Counted from the stretch's first letter, positions 50,982 through 60,268 are shown. The stretch is DNA of 64,000 nucleotides from Pseudorhodoplanes sinuspersici (GCF_002119765.1 NZ_CP021112.1:2660501-2724500), one strand, 5' to 3'. A program made the numbers and translations. Notes: generated from the letters alone by a model not told the origin.

Positions 50982-52334
50982 ATGCAGACCCATTTCTCTC
51001 TTGCGCAGCTTGCCGACCCCGCCATCGCGGAATCCAACAAGATCCTGCGTGCCTGTGTGCATTGCGGCTTCTGCACCGCGACCTGTCCAACCTATGTGCT
51101 GCTGGGCGATGAGCTCGATTCGCCGCGCGGCCGCATCTACCTGATCAAGGAGATGCTGGAGAAGGACCGGCCGGCGACCTCCGATGTGGTCAAGCATGTC
51201 GACCGCTGCCTCTCTTGCCTTGCGTGCATGACCACCTGTCCCTCGGGCGTGCACTACATGCACCTCGTCGATCATGCGCGTGCGCATATCGAGACGACCT
51301 ATAAGCGCCCGTTCCGCGACCGGCTGGTGCGCTGGTTGCTGGCGACGGTGTTGCCCTATCCGGGACGGCTGCGTGTGGCCCTGGCCACGGCCTGGCTGGC
51401 GAAGCCGTTCGCTCCATTGCTGACAATGGCAGGCCTCAGACCGCTGGCGGCGATGCTGAGCCTCGCGCCAAAGGCAACGCCGGTACCGCATGAGCGGCGC
51501 ACCGTCTATCCCGCCGAGGGCGAGCGCAAGGGCCGTGTCGCCATGCTGTCCGGCTGCGCCAATCAGGTGCTGGGCGCTCATATCAACGACGCGACGATCC
51601 GTCTGCTCAACCGCAAGGGCATCGAGGTGGTGACGCCCGCGGACGAAGGCTGTTGCGGTGCGCTGGTCCACCACATGGGGCGCGAGCACCAGGCTCACGC
51701 GCAGGCCAAAGCCAATATCGACGTCTGGACAGCGGAGATGAACGGCGAGGGTCTCGATGCCATCGTGATCAATGTGTCGGGCTGCGGCACCATGGTGAAG
51801 GATTATGGCTTCATGCTCCGCAACGAGCCGGCTTATGCGGCCAAGGCGGCGCAAGTGTCTGCTTTAGCGAAGGATATCAGCGAATATCTGGCTAGTTTGC
51901 CGCAGGATGAACCACTGCCATCGTCGGGTTTGACGGTCGCTTATCACGCCGCTTGCTCACTTCAGCATGGTCAGCGCATCACGCGTCAGCCGAAGGAGCT
52001 CCTCGCGCGATATGGCTTCATCGTTAAAGACATCGCCGAAGGTCATCTCTGTTGCGGATCGGCAGGAACTTACAATATCCTGCAAAGCGAGATTGCGCAG
52101 TCGTTGAGAGATCGTAAGATCGCAAACATCGCGCAAGTGAATCCCGATGTGATCGCTGCAGGCAATATTGGATGCATGACTCAGATCGCGTCTGGAACGT
52201 CGATACCGGTGGTTCATCCGGTCGAGTTGATCGATTGGGCCACTGGAGGCCCGAGACCGGCGGGATTGACCGGTCGCGCGCATACGATGCCTTCGGCCGA
52301 TCCGGCGACGGCAACATCGTTCGCTCTCGTGTAA
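50982..52334 (+). CDS. glcF: Glycolate oxidase iron-sulfur subunit GlcF
   Basis: A 450-residue subunit with two [4Fe-4S] motifs near the N-terminus (CVHCGFCTATCP at ~22-33 and CLSCLACMTTCP at ~74-85) and two CCG-type domains (DEGCCGALVHHMGRE; GHLCCGSAGTYN) with the heterodisulfide-reductase-like layout. It passes electrons from the flavin subunits to the membrane. ATG 50982. Only glcE precedes it, so GlcD must be elsewhere. Confidence 0.94.
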   Translation: MQTHFSLAQLADPAIAESNKILRACVHCGFCTATCPTYVLLGDELDSPRGRIYLIKEMLEKDRPATSDVVKHVDRCLSCLACMTTCPSGVHYMHLVDHARAHIETTYKRPFRDRLVRWLLATVLPYPGRLRVALATAWLAKPFAPLLTMAGLRPLAAMLSLAPKATPVPHERRTVYPAEGERKGRVAMLSGCANQVLGAHINDATIRLLNRKGIEVVTPADEGCCGALVHHMGREHQAHAQAKANIDVWTAEMNGEGLDAIVINVSGCGTMVKDYGFMLRNEPAYAAKAAQVSALAKDISEYLASLPQDEPLPSSGLTVAYHAACSLQHGQRITRQPKELLARYGFIVKDIAEGHLCCGSAGTYNILQSEIAQSLRDRKIANIAQVNPDVIAAGNIGCMTQIASGTSIPVVHPVELIDWATGGPRPAGLTGRAHTMPSADPATATSFALV

Positions 52335-52368
52335 CGACAGCGTAGCGCAAACATTCGGAGACGATTTC

Positions 52369-52746
52369 ATGGCGAAGAAGGCGAAGAAGGGTAAAAAGGC
52401 GAAAAAAGCCAAGAAGGGCAAAAAAACCAGGAAGGTAACTGCGGCGAAAAAGAAGAAAACTGCGAAGAAGTCTTCCAGGAAGTCTTCAAAAAAGTCCGCC
52501 AGGAAAGGTGTGAAGAAGGGCGCCAAGAAGTCTTCCAAAAAGGCATCTAGGAAGAGCGCACCCAAGGCCAAGAAAGCCAAGACGAAGAGAAAGTCTGCTC
52601 CTCGGAAGGCGAAGGTTGCAGCGCCCGCACCGGCTCCGGTCGCCGAACCAGAACCCGTCGAAGAGAAAGAATCCACGGGCGGCGTCGGCTCGCTCCTGAC
52701 GGGTGGCTATCGTCCCTTTGGCAGCTCCAGCGAAAGCGACACGTGA
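52369..52746 (+). CDS. Lys/Ala-rich histone H1-like protein
   Basis: A 125-residue protein: about 85 residues of KK/KKAKK/SSKK units, then a Pro/Ala hinge (APAPAPVAEPEPVEEKES) and a short globular end (GGVGSLLTGGYRPFGSSSESDT). Basic tails of this sort occur in bacterial histone H1-like and AlgP-like DNA-binding proteins. It is low-complexity but a real gene: GGAGACG upstream, terminator downstream. DNA or polyphosphate binding is inferred from charge. Confidence 0.75.
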   Translation: MAKKAKKGKKAKKAKKGKKTRKVTAAKKKKTAKKSSRKSSKKSARKGVKKGAKKSSKKASRKSAPKAKKAKTKRKSAPRKAKVAAPAPAPVAEPEPVEEKESTGGVGSLLTGGYRPFGSSSESDT

Positions 52747-52795
52747 TCTTGCGATTGCACAGCCAGTTGTCGATGCGGTGACGGCTGGCGAAATA

Positions 52796-52837
52796 ACCTC
52801 GGCCCGGACCTGAGTAAGGCTGGGCCGAGGTCATTTT
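52796..52837 (+). terminator. Terminator of the Lys-rich protein gene
   Basis: ACCTCGGCCC (52796-52805) and GGGCCGAGGT (52822-52831) form a ten-base stem around a 16-base loop, followed by CATTTTA. Fifty bases past the stop. Confidence 0.65.
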
Positions 52838-52962
52838 ATGGATCGCACGCCGGCCACGATATCGGGCTAAGATTGTCCGGTGGCCTGACGTAAAACTATA
52901 AATGGCCATACCAACTGGACCGGACGCGACAGAACGCCGGCAGCCACTCTAGGGAGAGACTG

Positions 52963-53931
52963 ATGACGAAGCTGGTGCTCGCCGCTTTTGCGGTGCTGTT
53001 TTCAACGTTTGCTCCGACAGCCGGCGCCATGGCGCAGGCGGACAAGCTGAAGGTCGCGGTATCGCAACGCTTCTTCTGGGATTCGTCCTTTGTCGATTTT
53101 GCGGAGAGGAACGGCTTCTTCAAAGAAGAAGGCATCACCGTCGAACCGTTCTACACCGACGGCGGCGCCGCCACCCTGACCGCCGTGTTGTCCGGCAGCG
53201 TCGATGTCGGCATGTCCAACGGATTGCTGGGCGTCATTGGCGCCTATGTGAAGGGCGCGCCCGTGCGTGTCATTTCCGCCCAGATGACCGGCGCCGGTGA
53301 ACTTTACTGGTATGTGAAGGCGGACAGTCCGATCAAAAGTCTCAAGGACCCGGCTGCCAAGACCACCTCGTTCTCGTCACCGGGATCGTCGTCGCATCTC
53401 ATCCTTCTGGCTCTCCAGAAGCAGGCTGGGTCCAGTGCGAAGCCGGTGCCGACCGGCGGCACACCATCCACGCTGACGCAGGTGATGACGGGTCAGATCG
53501 ATGTCGGTTGGGCGGCGGCGCCGTTCGGGCTGCGGCAATTGAACGAGAACCAGATCAGGGTGATCGCGCGCACGTCCGATGTGCCGCAGATCGCCGGCCA
53601 GACCATCCGGGTCAACGTCGCCAATGAGAACGCATTGAAGACCAAGCGCGCGGCGATCGAGAAATTTCTTCGCGCCTATCAGCGGGCGATCGACTGGGCC
53701 TACAAGGATCAGCGGGCGATCGACATCTTTGCCGAGAACAACAAGCTGACGTCCGATATCGCCAAGAAGGCGGTGCAGGAATTCTATCCGAAGGAGGGGC
53801 TGCAGATCGGCGAGATCAAGGGGCTCGACCTGACGCTGCAGGACGCGCTGGACTATAAATACATTCCAAGCGCCAAAACCGCACAGGATATCGCCCCTCT
53901 GTTCGATATCCTCTACAAGCCCGCTCGATAG
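52963..53931 (+). CDS. NMT1/SsuA-type ABC receptor, orphan
   Basis: A 322-residue receptor with a signal peptide (LVLAAFAVLFSTFAPTAGAMA). The core reads LKVAVSQRFFWDSSFVDFAERNGFFKEEGITVEPF, GSVDVGMSNGLLGVIGAYVKGAPVRVISAQ and QVMTGQIDVGWAAAPFGLRQL. This is the taurine/nitrate/sulfonate receptor fold; the nucleotide and permease partners are not in the window. TAGGGAGAGA precedes ATG 52963. Substrate unknown. Confidence 0.88.
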   Translation: MTKLVLAAFAVLFSTFAPTAGAMAQADKLKVAVSQRFFWDSSFVDFAERNGFFKEEGITVEPFYTDGGAATLTAVLSGSVDVGMSNGLLGVIGAYVKGAPVRVISAQMTGAGELYWYVKADSPIKSLKDPAAKTTSFSSPGSSSHLILLALQKQAGSSAKPVPTGGTPSTLTQVMTGQIDVGWAAAPFGLRQLNENQIRVIARTSDVPQIAGQTIRVNVANENALKTKRAAIEKFLRAYQRAIDWAYKDQRAIDIFAENNKLTSDIAKKAVQEFYPKEGLQIGEIKGLDLTLQDALDYKYIPSAKTAQDIAPLFDILYKPAR

Positions 53932-54073
53932 GCTGGCTTTGTCAGACCATAGGCCCGCTGTGTTGCATCGGACCGCCTGCGCCAATAGTGTGGCGGTTCA
54001 GTAGTCCGCATCATTCCCGCAGCGAGTCCGAGTGCGGACTTCTGTACCAAAGCCACAATAGATTCAATGAGTT

Positions 54074-54151
54074 GCTAGGTGTCCTTCGCTTCCGAAGTTC
54101 GTATAAGAGGCCGCTGCGAAAGGACACGAACTTTGGAAGCGGGACACTAGC
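54074..54151. repeat. Long imperfect inverted repeat (MITE-like or structured leader)
   Basis: The left arm GCTAG-G-TGTCC-TT-CGCTTCCGAAGTTCGT (54074-54102) pairs with the right arm ACGAACTTTGGAAGCGGGACACTAGC (54126-54151), with one bulge of one base, one of two, and one mismatch. The 23-base middle is GC-rich. It lies 46 bases before the gene at 54198. No other copy was noticed in this window. Confidence 0.8.
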
Positions 54152-54197
54152 ATCGCGGCCCAATCAACGAGCGCCAACCAGCCGGGAGGTTTTTTCG

Positions 54198-55265
54198 ATG
54201 GCTTACAATATTCTCATCATGGGCGCGGCTTATGGGTCGCTCCTTGCTTCCAAGATGCTGTTTGGCGGGCACAAGATTCATCACGTCTGCCTGCCTGCCG
54301 AAGCAGACCTGATCAATGCTGAAGGTTTTCGAGTCCGGCTGCCGGTGAAGGGTCGAAAAGATCCTGTGGTGCTGGATTCGCGCAAACTGCCCGGTAAGGT
54401 CACCGCTGGCGGTGCCGCTGGGGTCAATCCAGCCGATTACGATCTGGTCGGCCTCGCCATGCAGGAGCCGCAATACCGCTCGCCAGGCGTGCGCGAATTG
54501 CTCGATGCGGTCGCCAAGTCGCGCGTGCCGTGCATGTCGATCATGAACATGCCACCGCTCCCCTATATGCGGCGCATTCCTGGTTTGAATGCGGATTCGC
54601 TGAAAGCCGCCTATACCGATCCGACCGTCTGGGACAATTTTGAACCCGGCAAATTGACCCTGTGCAGCCCCGATCCGCAGGCCATTCGTCCGCCGGATGA
54701 GCCGGCGAATGTGCTGATGGTCACCCTCCCGACCAACTTCAAGGTTGCGAAGTTCGATGACGAGAAGGATACCGCGATCCTGCGCCAGCTCGAGCAAGAG
54801 ATCGACGCGATCCGGTTCGATCCGGGCGACGGCACCAAGATCGAGCTGCCGGTGAAGCTTCGCGTCTCCGACTCCCTGTTCGTGCCGCTGGCCAAATGGG
54901 CGATGCTGCTGGCTGGCAATTATCGCTGCGTGACGCCGGACGGGATGCGGACGGCCCAGGAGGCGGTGCACAGCGATATCGAGACCTCGCGGACGGTCTA
55001 TAACTTCGTCAACGACTTGGTCGTGAAACTCGGCGCCAATCCGAACGATCTCGTGCCGTTCGAGAAATATGCGGCCGCAGCGCAGAGCCTGTCGCGTCCG
55101 GCCTCAGCCGCGCGCGCCCTGAACAACGGAGCTCCCAATATCGAACGGGCCGACAAGCTGGTGCAGCTTATTGCCAAACAGAAGGGTCTCAGCCTGCCGG
55201 CCATCGATGCCCAAGTGGCACTGGTCGATCAGCGGCTGGAGGCGAATCGTAAAAAGGCAGCCTGA
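54198..55265 (+). CDS. Rossmann-type protein, ketopantoate-reductase-like N-terminus, function unknown
   Basis: A 355-residue protein. The N-terminus ILIMGAAYGSLLASKMLFGGHKIHHVCLP has the beta-alpha-beta shape of ApbA/PanE, though the usual GxGxxG reads GAAYGS. The remainder (DLVGLAMQEPQYRSPGVRELLDAVAKSRVPCMSIMNMPPLPYMRRIPG and the helical FVNDLVVKLGANPNDLVPFEKYAAAAQSLSRPASAARALNNGAP) fits a two-domain dehydrogenase. I do not recognise a named family. ATG 54198 has GGGAGG upstream; a long inverted repeat lies in the leader and a strong terminator behind. Confidence 0.7.
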   Translation: MAYNILIMGAAYGSLLASKMLFGGHKIHHVCLPAEADLINAEGFRVRLPVKGRKDPVVLDSRKLPGKVTAGGAAGVNPADYDLVGLAMQEPQYRSPGVRELLDAVAKSRVPCMSIMNMPPLPYMRRIPGLNADSLKAAYTDPTVWDNFEPGKLTLCSPDPQAIRPPDEPANVLMVTLPTNFKVAKFDDEKDTAILRQLEQEIDAIRFDPGDGTKIELPVKLRVSDSLFVPLAKWAMLLAGNYRCVTPDGMRTAQEAVHSDIETSRTVYNFVNDLVVKLGANPNDLVPFEKYAAAAQSLSRPASAARALNNGAPNIERADKLVQLIAKQKGLSLPAIDAQVALVDQRLEANRKKAA

Positions 55266-55287
55266 GTCCAGCTTCAATCTGAGGTCG

Positions 55288-55325
55288 AAAAGGCGCTGAA
55301 AACGTCGTGTTTTCAGCGCCTTTTT
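55288..55325 (+). terminator. Strong intrinsic terminator
   Basis: AAAGGCGCTGAAAAC pairs with GTTTTCAGCGCC around a short loop, followed by TTTTT. Twenty-odd bases past the stop of the 54198 gene; symmetrical enough to work in both directions. Confidence 0.85.
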
Positions 55326-55576
55326 CGTGACCTTTCTGCAACACCTTACCCGATTGTGACAGCCCGCGTGTGAATTGGAGCTGTTCTGAGGCGGAAACGC
55401 CCAAAAAGTCAGCAATTGCCAAAATTATTGCATTGGAGTTTTTCGTTGTTCAGTGCGGAATTGGCTCAACTGCAAGAGACGAAGCAGGGGGTTGGTGTTC
55501 GGAGTGTGGCGCGTCGGGTTGCGAACAGTCGCCGAGCTCAGGACTGCCAAGGACGTCGAAATTGAAGGGGCTAACC
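55326..55576. other. Porin leader region
   Basis: About 250 bases between the terminator and the porin start. It contains AT-rich segments (AATTGCCAAAATTATTGCATTGG near 55411-55440) suitable for a promoter and a long leader before AGGGG at the porin start. No gene or clear operator is seen. Confidence 0.4.
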
Positions 55577-56500
55577 ATGAAGAAATTTGTACTGCCGGCT
55601 GTGTTTGCCGCAGCTGTTGTTACCGGCGCGCCGGCTCTCGCTGCTGATATGGCGCCGGTCTATAAGGCGCCGCCGCCGCCGGTGTCTTACAATCCGTGGG
55701 ATGTCGCCATCGGCGGCGCCGTGATGACCGATTACAACTTCCGCGGTATCAGCCAGTCGGATCGCGGGTTTTCAGCGACCGCCTATATCGAAGGCCGCTA
55801 CAACGTCACGAAAGATTTTCAATGGTACCTCGGCGTCGCCGGCTACGGCGTGAAGCTGGTCACCGATCCGTCGGCTGAAATCGACTTTTACGGCGGTTTT
55901 CGTGCAACGTTCGGCGCTCTGCAACTCGATCTGGGCCTGCTCTACTACTATTACCCGAAGGAGCAGCAGCAATTCATCGATCCGACGCTGTCGTTCGTAA
56001 CGTCCAATCCGAACCTGGGCTTTGCTCCCTACACGGTGAGCAACACGGACTTTCTCGAGTTCTACGCCAAAGCGACCTATACGTTTAACGACAACTTCGC
56101 CATCGGCGGCGGCATCTACTACACGGACGATTGGCTGGGCCTGAAGGCGAGCGGTACGTTCGCATCGGTGAACGCCAAATACACCGGCACCGCGCTTCCG
56201 AATGGCGCAGGCTGGTACGTGTCGGGTGAAGTCGGCAAGTACTGGTTTGGCGAAGGCGAGTTCTTCGGCGCCCCGCTGACGCTTCCGGATTACACGACCT
56301 GGAACGCCGGTCTCGGCTTTACCTACAAGGCGGTCACGCTTGATCTGCGTTATTACGACACGGACGCAACGCCGACCGAATGCTTCCTGCTGACATCTGA
56401 CGTCAGAGGCGTAAACAACGGCACCGGCACCTCCAACTGGTGCTCGGATGCCTATATCGCCAAGCTGTCCTTCGACACCACGCTTGATGCTCTGAAATAA
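55577..56500 (+). CDS. TorF-family putative porin (outer-membrane beta-barrel)
   Basis: A 307-residue outer-membrane protein: signal peptide MKKFVLPAVFAAAVVTGAPALAA, then a short Pro-rich segment (VYKAPPPPVSYNPWDV) and a beta-barrel starting AIGGAVMTDYNFRGISQSDRGFSATAYIEGRYN, the TorF/Gcw_chp signature, with repeated amphipathic strands ending in aromatic residues (WYLGVAGYGVK, LDLGLLYYYY) and a C-terminal SFDTTLDALK. Solute unknown. Long leader and a strong terminator suggest high expression. Confidence 0.88.
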   Translation: MKKFVLPAVFAAAVVTGAPALAADMAPVYKAPPPPVSYNPWDVAIGGAVMTDYNFRGISQSDRGFSATAYIEGRYNVTKDFQWYLGVAGYGVKLVTDPSAEIDFYGGFRATFGALQLDLGLLYYYYPKEQQQFIDPTLSFVTSNPNLGFAPYTVSNTDFLEFYAKATYTFNDNFAIGGGIYYTDDWLGLKASGTFASVNAKYTGTALPNGAGWYVSGEVGKYWFGEGEFFGAPLTLPDYTTWNAGLGFTYKAVTLDLRYYDTDATPTECFLLTSDVRGVNNGTGTSNWCSDAYIAKLSFDTTLDALK

Positions 56501-56526
56501 ACCCAATCTGAGCTCCAAGTAGCTTC

Positions 56527-56556
56527 AGCGGCGGCCCGACGGGCCGCCGCTTTTTT
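56527..56556 (+). terminator. Terminator of the porin gene
   Basis: AGCGGCGGCCC-GAC-GGGCCGCCGCT followed by TTTTT: an 11-base perfect stem and a T run, 27 bases past the stop. Confidence 0.92.
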
Positions 56557-56606
56557 ATTTGCCGGAACTGGCATTGTTTGGCATCTGCCCTGCAACACGG
56601 GTCCGC

Positions 56607-57077
56607 ATGCAGCTCGATCGAAAGCATATATCCATGATGGCCGGCGCCGCCGGTGGCGGTCTCGCCGTGGGCATTATGTATCTGCTGTCGCTCGAGACCG
56701 AATTTCCGCTGGCATCGATCCCGTTCGCCACCTCGATCGTGCTGATGACCGGTTCGCCGGAGGCCGCACCGGCCCGACCACGGGCTCTGGTCGGCGGTCA
56801 CGTTTTGTCGGCATTGGTCGGCGTCGCGGCCTTCAAGCTGGCAGGGCCGGAGGCCTGGGTCGCCGCTTTGGCCGTGGGGGTGGCGATGCTGGTCATGCTC
56901 GTGAGCGACAGCTTTCATCCACCGGCCGGCATTAGCCCGCTCATCATTGTGATGAACGGGATGTCCTGGAGCTTCATCCTGGTTCCCGTTGCCGCCGGCG
57001 CCCTCATTTTGCTCGCTTATAGCTGGGTCTGGACCAATTATGTGCGGCGTCAGCGCTGGCCGGATCGCTGGTGGTGA
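56607..57077 (+). CDS. HPP-family integral membrane protein
   Basis: A 156-residue protein with four to five helices and the name-giving SDSFHPPAGISPLI (HPPAG at 104-108), plus SPEAAPARPRALVGGHVLSALVG. The family is found in bacteria and in chloroplasts, where a nitrite-transport role has been proposed; here it is unassigned. ATG 56607; the frame extends to 56559. Its stop is one base from the stop of the converging ABC gene. Confidence 0.85.
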   Translation: MQLDRKHISMMAGAAGGGLAVGIMYLLSLETEFPLASIPFATSIVLMTGSPEAAPARPRALVGGHVLSALVGVAAFKLAGPEAWVAALAVGVAMLVMLVSDSFHPPAGISPLIIVMNGMSWSFILVPVAAGALILLAYSWVWTNYVRRQRWPDRWW

Positions 57078-57078
57078 T

Positions 57079-58824
57079 TTACTCGGCCGCCGTTTTTTGG
57101 ACCCTCTCCGCCAGCCTGTGAGCCTCACCGTCGCGTTCCAATGCAATGTGACGTCCGTGCAGCGCCGTCAGGGTCGACCGATGGCCGATCGACACGATGG
57201 TGGTGCCTTTCAGTTTTTCATGCAGCAGCGCATAAAGCTTTGCTTCCGCCGGTTCGTCGAGCGAAGCGGTTGCCTCGTCGAGGAACAGGAAATCCGGCGC
57301 CTGCAGCAAGGCGCGGGCGATGCCGAGGCGTTGCTGCTCGCCGAGCGACAGAATACGGTTCCAGTGCGCTTCCTCATGCAATCTCTCGACGAGGTCTGGC
57401 ATGCCCACGGCTCGCAGGGCCTCCGCCAATGTTGCGTCGTCGAAGGTGCCGGCGTCGGCGGGATAGGACAGGGCCAGCGCGAGCGTCGTCACGGGAAAGT
57501 AAGGCCGCTGCGGCAGCACCATGACGCGGGCGTTCGCGGGAATCGTGACGCGTCCCTTGCCGAAGGGCCATAGCCCGGCGATCGCGCGAAACAATGTGGA
57601 CTTGCCGGAGCCCGAAGGGCCGGTGAGCAGCACACGTTCACCGGCGCCGATTTCAGCATCTGCCGGCGTCAGCAGATCCTTGCCGTCCGGGCGATCGACC
57701 GAAAGATCGTCGATACGCACCGACTTTGCCGCCGCGTCCGGTGTCACTGCAATTTTTGCGGCGGTCTGCATCGCTTCCGCATTGTCGAGCGAGCGGTTGA
57801 AGCCGCTCAGGCGCTCGATGATTGCGGCCCATTCCGCCACCGTGCGGTAAACGGTGACAAAGAATGAGAGCGATTCCTGGACGCTGCCGAAGGCACTGGC
57901 GGTTTGTGTCAAAGTTCCGAGCGGTACCGAACCTGAGAAATACGCCGGCGCCACGAGTATATAGGGAACAACAACCGCTGCCTGTGTATGGCTCGCTTGG
58001 ACGAAGATGATTTTCTTCTGCCGCGACATCAGTTGCATGAAGTTGCGGATCACATGGCTGAAGCGATCGCCGAGCCGGCTGTTCTCCGCGGTCTCCCCCT
58101 GCAATAGCGCGATTTGCTCCGAATTCTCGCGCACCCGGACGAGATTGAACCGGAAGTCCGCTTCATATCGCTGTTGTTGGAAATGCAATCCCGCCAGCGG
58201 CCAGCCGACCCAGTGCGTGAAGACAGTGCCAAGCACCGAATAGATCAGCGCCGCCCAGACGAGATAGCCTGGAATATTGACCGGCGAGCCGAACAGCGTC
58301 AGCGGCGCGGCTTCCGACAGCGACCACAAGATCGCGAGAAAGGAAAACAGCGTGACGATCGCGCCCAGCAACCGAACGGTAATCAGCAGCGTTCGTTCGA
58401 TGAACTGATTGATGTCTTCGGCGATACGCTGGTCCGGGTTGTCGGCGGCGTCGCCGAGAAGCTGCATGCGGTAATGCGCTGAATGGGCAAGCCAGCGGTC
58501 AAGGTAATTTTTGGTCATCCAGGTCCGCCAGCGAATCTGGAGCCACTGATTGAGGTAAAGCTGGTAAACGGCGAGGACGACAAAGATCGCGGCCAGCCCG
58601 CAGAAAATCCAGATCTCGGTGACGAAAGAATTCCAGTCGCGGTCCTGCAGCGCGTTGAAGAAACGCGCGTTCCATTGATTGATCAGGACGTTGATAACGA
58701 CGATCGATAATTCAATCGCAACGACGGCTGCCAAAAGCAGCAAACCGGGCCCGCGGTCTTCCGACCGGAAATAGGGGATGGACAATCTCCAGATATCGCC
58801 GACAAAGCGGGACAAGTTGCTCAC
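57079..58824 (-). CDS. SbmA/BacA-like ABC protein with fused ATPase (YddA/ABCD type)
   Basis: A 581-residue half-transporter: N-terminal six-helix domain with INVLINQWNARFFNALQDRDWNSF (the SbmA/BacA signature), NPDQRIAEDINQF, then an ATPase with Walker A TGPSGSGKST (about residue 400), signature LSLGEQQRLGIARAL, Walker B FLFLDEATASLDE and H-loop SIGHRSTL. Such proteins import peptides, vitamin B12 or long-chain acyl compounds in other bacteria; the substrate here is unknown. ATG 58824. Confidence 0.92.
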   Translation of the reverse strand: MSNLSRFVGDIWRLSIPYFRSEDRGPGLLLLAAVVAIELSIVVINVLINQWNARFFNALQDRDWNSFVTEIWIFCGLAAIFVVLAVYQLYLNQWLQIRWRTWMTKNYLDRWLAHSAHYRMQLLGDAADNPDQRIAEDINQFIERTLLITVRLLGAIVTLFSFLAILWSLSEAAPLTLFGSPVNIPGYLVWAALIYSVLGTVFTHWVGWPLAGLHFQQQRYEADFRFNLVRVRENSEQIALLQGETAENSRLGDRFSHVIRNFMQLMSRQKKIIFVQASHTQAAVVVPYILVAPAYFSGSVPLGTLTQTASAFGSVQESLSFFVTVYRTVAEWAAIIERLSGFNRSLDNAEAMQTAAKIAVTPDAAAKSVRIDDLSVDRPDGKDLLTPADAEIGAGERVLLTGPSGSGKSTLFRAIAGLWPFGKGRVTIPANARVMVLPQRPYFPVTTLALALSYPADAGTFDDATLAEALRAVGMPDLVERLHEEAHWNRILSLGEQQRLGIARALLQAPDFLFLDEATASLDEPAEAKLYALLHEKLKGTTIVSIGHRSTLTALHGRHIALERDGEAHRLAERVQKTAAE

Positions 58825-59108
58825 GAACGGCCTTTATTTTTGGTGCAGTGCAAGATGAGATAGGAGGCTAATCCAAAACCGGCAATGGCTCACGGCCGGC
58901 AGCGGTGCGCTCAGACATGGTGACCGCGTGCCTATGCCCGCCGACCTTCGACGCAAAGTGTGCGACATCGACGAAGGTACGCTTGTGCAAAAGAAACATC
59001 CCGTCCAAACTATGACGAAGCTGCCGGAATACCGCACGGGTACCGGTGGTTAATGATGAAAACCGGCAAAAAAGGCCGGAACGATAAATGGTCTCTTGGG
59101 AGGATCTC

Positions 59109-60218
59109 ATGACCGCGAAGTCAAGGACAAGTCGCCGTAAATTCCTCTTGGCCGCCGGTGCAACCGGCGCAGCCACGATTGCCATGCCGCAGGTCTCGCG
59201 CGCGCAAACCACCACCTGGAAATATCAATCGACCTGGCCGACCAAGGATATTTTCCACGAGATGGCGGTCGATTATGCCAAAAAGGTTAACGACATGACC
59301 GGCGGACGTCTGAAGCTCGACGTTCTCGCCGCTGGCGCCGTCGTTCCGGCCTTCCAGATGGCCGATGCCGTGCATTCGGGCGTGCTCGATGCTGGTCACG
59401 GCGTCACCGCTTACTGGTACGGCAAGCACAAGGCATATTCGCTGTTTGGCACGCCGCCTTCCTTCGGGTGGGATGCGCACAGCATGCTGGCTTGGTTTTA
59501 TTACGGCGGCGGCGAGCCGCTCTATAAGGAACTGGTCAACGACATTCTGAAACTCAATCTCGTTGGCTTCCTTTATTTCCCGATGCCGACCCAGCCGCTT
59601 GGCTGGTTCAAGAAGGAAATGAAGACCGGCGATGACTTCAAGGGGCTGAAATATCGTACCGTTGGTCTGTCCGCCGATGTGTTCAAGGATATGGGCGCTG
59701 CGGTGACAATTCTTCCTGGCGGCGAAATCGTGCCGGCAATGGATCGCGGCCTGCTCGATGCGGCGGAGTTCAACAATCCGTCGTCCGACATCCTGCTTGG
59801 TTTCCCCGACGTCTCGAAATTCTTCATGATGGGCAGCCATCATCAGCAGTCGGAAGCATTCGAGATCATCTTCAACAAGCAGAAATTCGATGCCCAGCCG
59901 GCTGAAGTGAAGTCGATCCTGCGCAACGCGGCTTTCGCAGCGACCGCCGATCAGTTTGCCATGGCGCACGACCGCTATTCGAAGGATCTCGAAGCGATCA
60001 AGAAACGTGGCGTCAATGTCATCAAGACAGGTGAGCCTCTGCTCAATGCACAGCTTGCGTCCTGGAACAAGGTGATCGCGGAGCAGTCGAAGGAACCCTT
60101 CTTCGCCAAGGTGATCGCCTCGCAGAAGGACTGGGTGAAGCGTACCGGCGCCTACTTCCTCACCAACAACCTGGACTCGACCGCCCTCAACGCGGCCTAC
60201 AAGAACGCCTTCGGCTAA
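59109..60218 (+). CDS. TRAP-transporter receptor with Tat signal
   Basis: A 369-residue DctP-family receptor. The N-terminus TSRRKFLLAAGATGAATIA is a twin-arginine signal (RR at 9-10), so export is folded, via Tat. Core: WKYQSTWPTKDIFHEMAVDYAKKVNDMTGGRLKLDVLAAGAVVPAFQMADAVHSGVLDAGHG, then LKYRTVGLSADVFKDMGAAVTILPGGEIVPAMDRGLLDAAEFNNP. This resembles the TakP/2-oxo-acid group. ATG 59109 follows GGGAGG. Substrate inferred only as an organic acid. First gene of a complete TRAP unit. Confidence 0.93.
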   Translation: MTAKSRTSRRKFLLAAGATGAATIAMPQVSRAQTTTWKYQSTWPTKDIFHEMAVDYAKKVNDMTGGRLKLDVLAAGAVVPAFQMADAVHSGVLDAGHGVTAYWYGKHKAYSLFGTPPSFGWDAHSMLAWFYYGGGEPLYKELVNDILKLNLVGFLYFPMPTQPLGWFKKEMKTGDDFKGLKYRTVGLSADVFKDMGAAVTILPGGEIVPAMDRGLLDAAEFNNPSSDILLGFPDVSKFFMMGSHHQQSEAFEIIFNKQKFDAQPAEVKSILRNAAFAATADQFAMAHDRYSKDLEAIKKRGVNVIKTGEPLLNAQLASWNKVIAEQSKEPFFAKVIASQKDWVKRTGAYFLTNNLDSTALNAAYKNAFG

Positions 60219-60237
60219 GCTCCGGTGATTGAAAAAG

Positions 60238-60268
60238 CCCGCGCGGAGAATGTCCGCGCGGGTCTATC
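60238..60268 (+). terminator. Attenuating hairpin between TRAP receptor and DctQ
   Basis: CCCGCGCGGA (60238-60247) pairs with TCCGCGCGGG (60253-60262), followed by TCTATCTG. The T tail is weak, so partial read-through is likely; this is the usual way to keep receptor levels above those of membrane subunits. Confidence 0.7.

Noticed and set aside
52369-52620. AAG-rich tract as non-coding simple repeat
   Set aside because: Codons vary (AAG, AAA, AGG, TCT, TCC), the frame has a start, ribosome site and terminator, and a distinct C-terminal part follows; better a Lys-rich protein.
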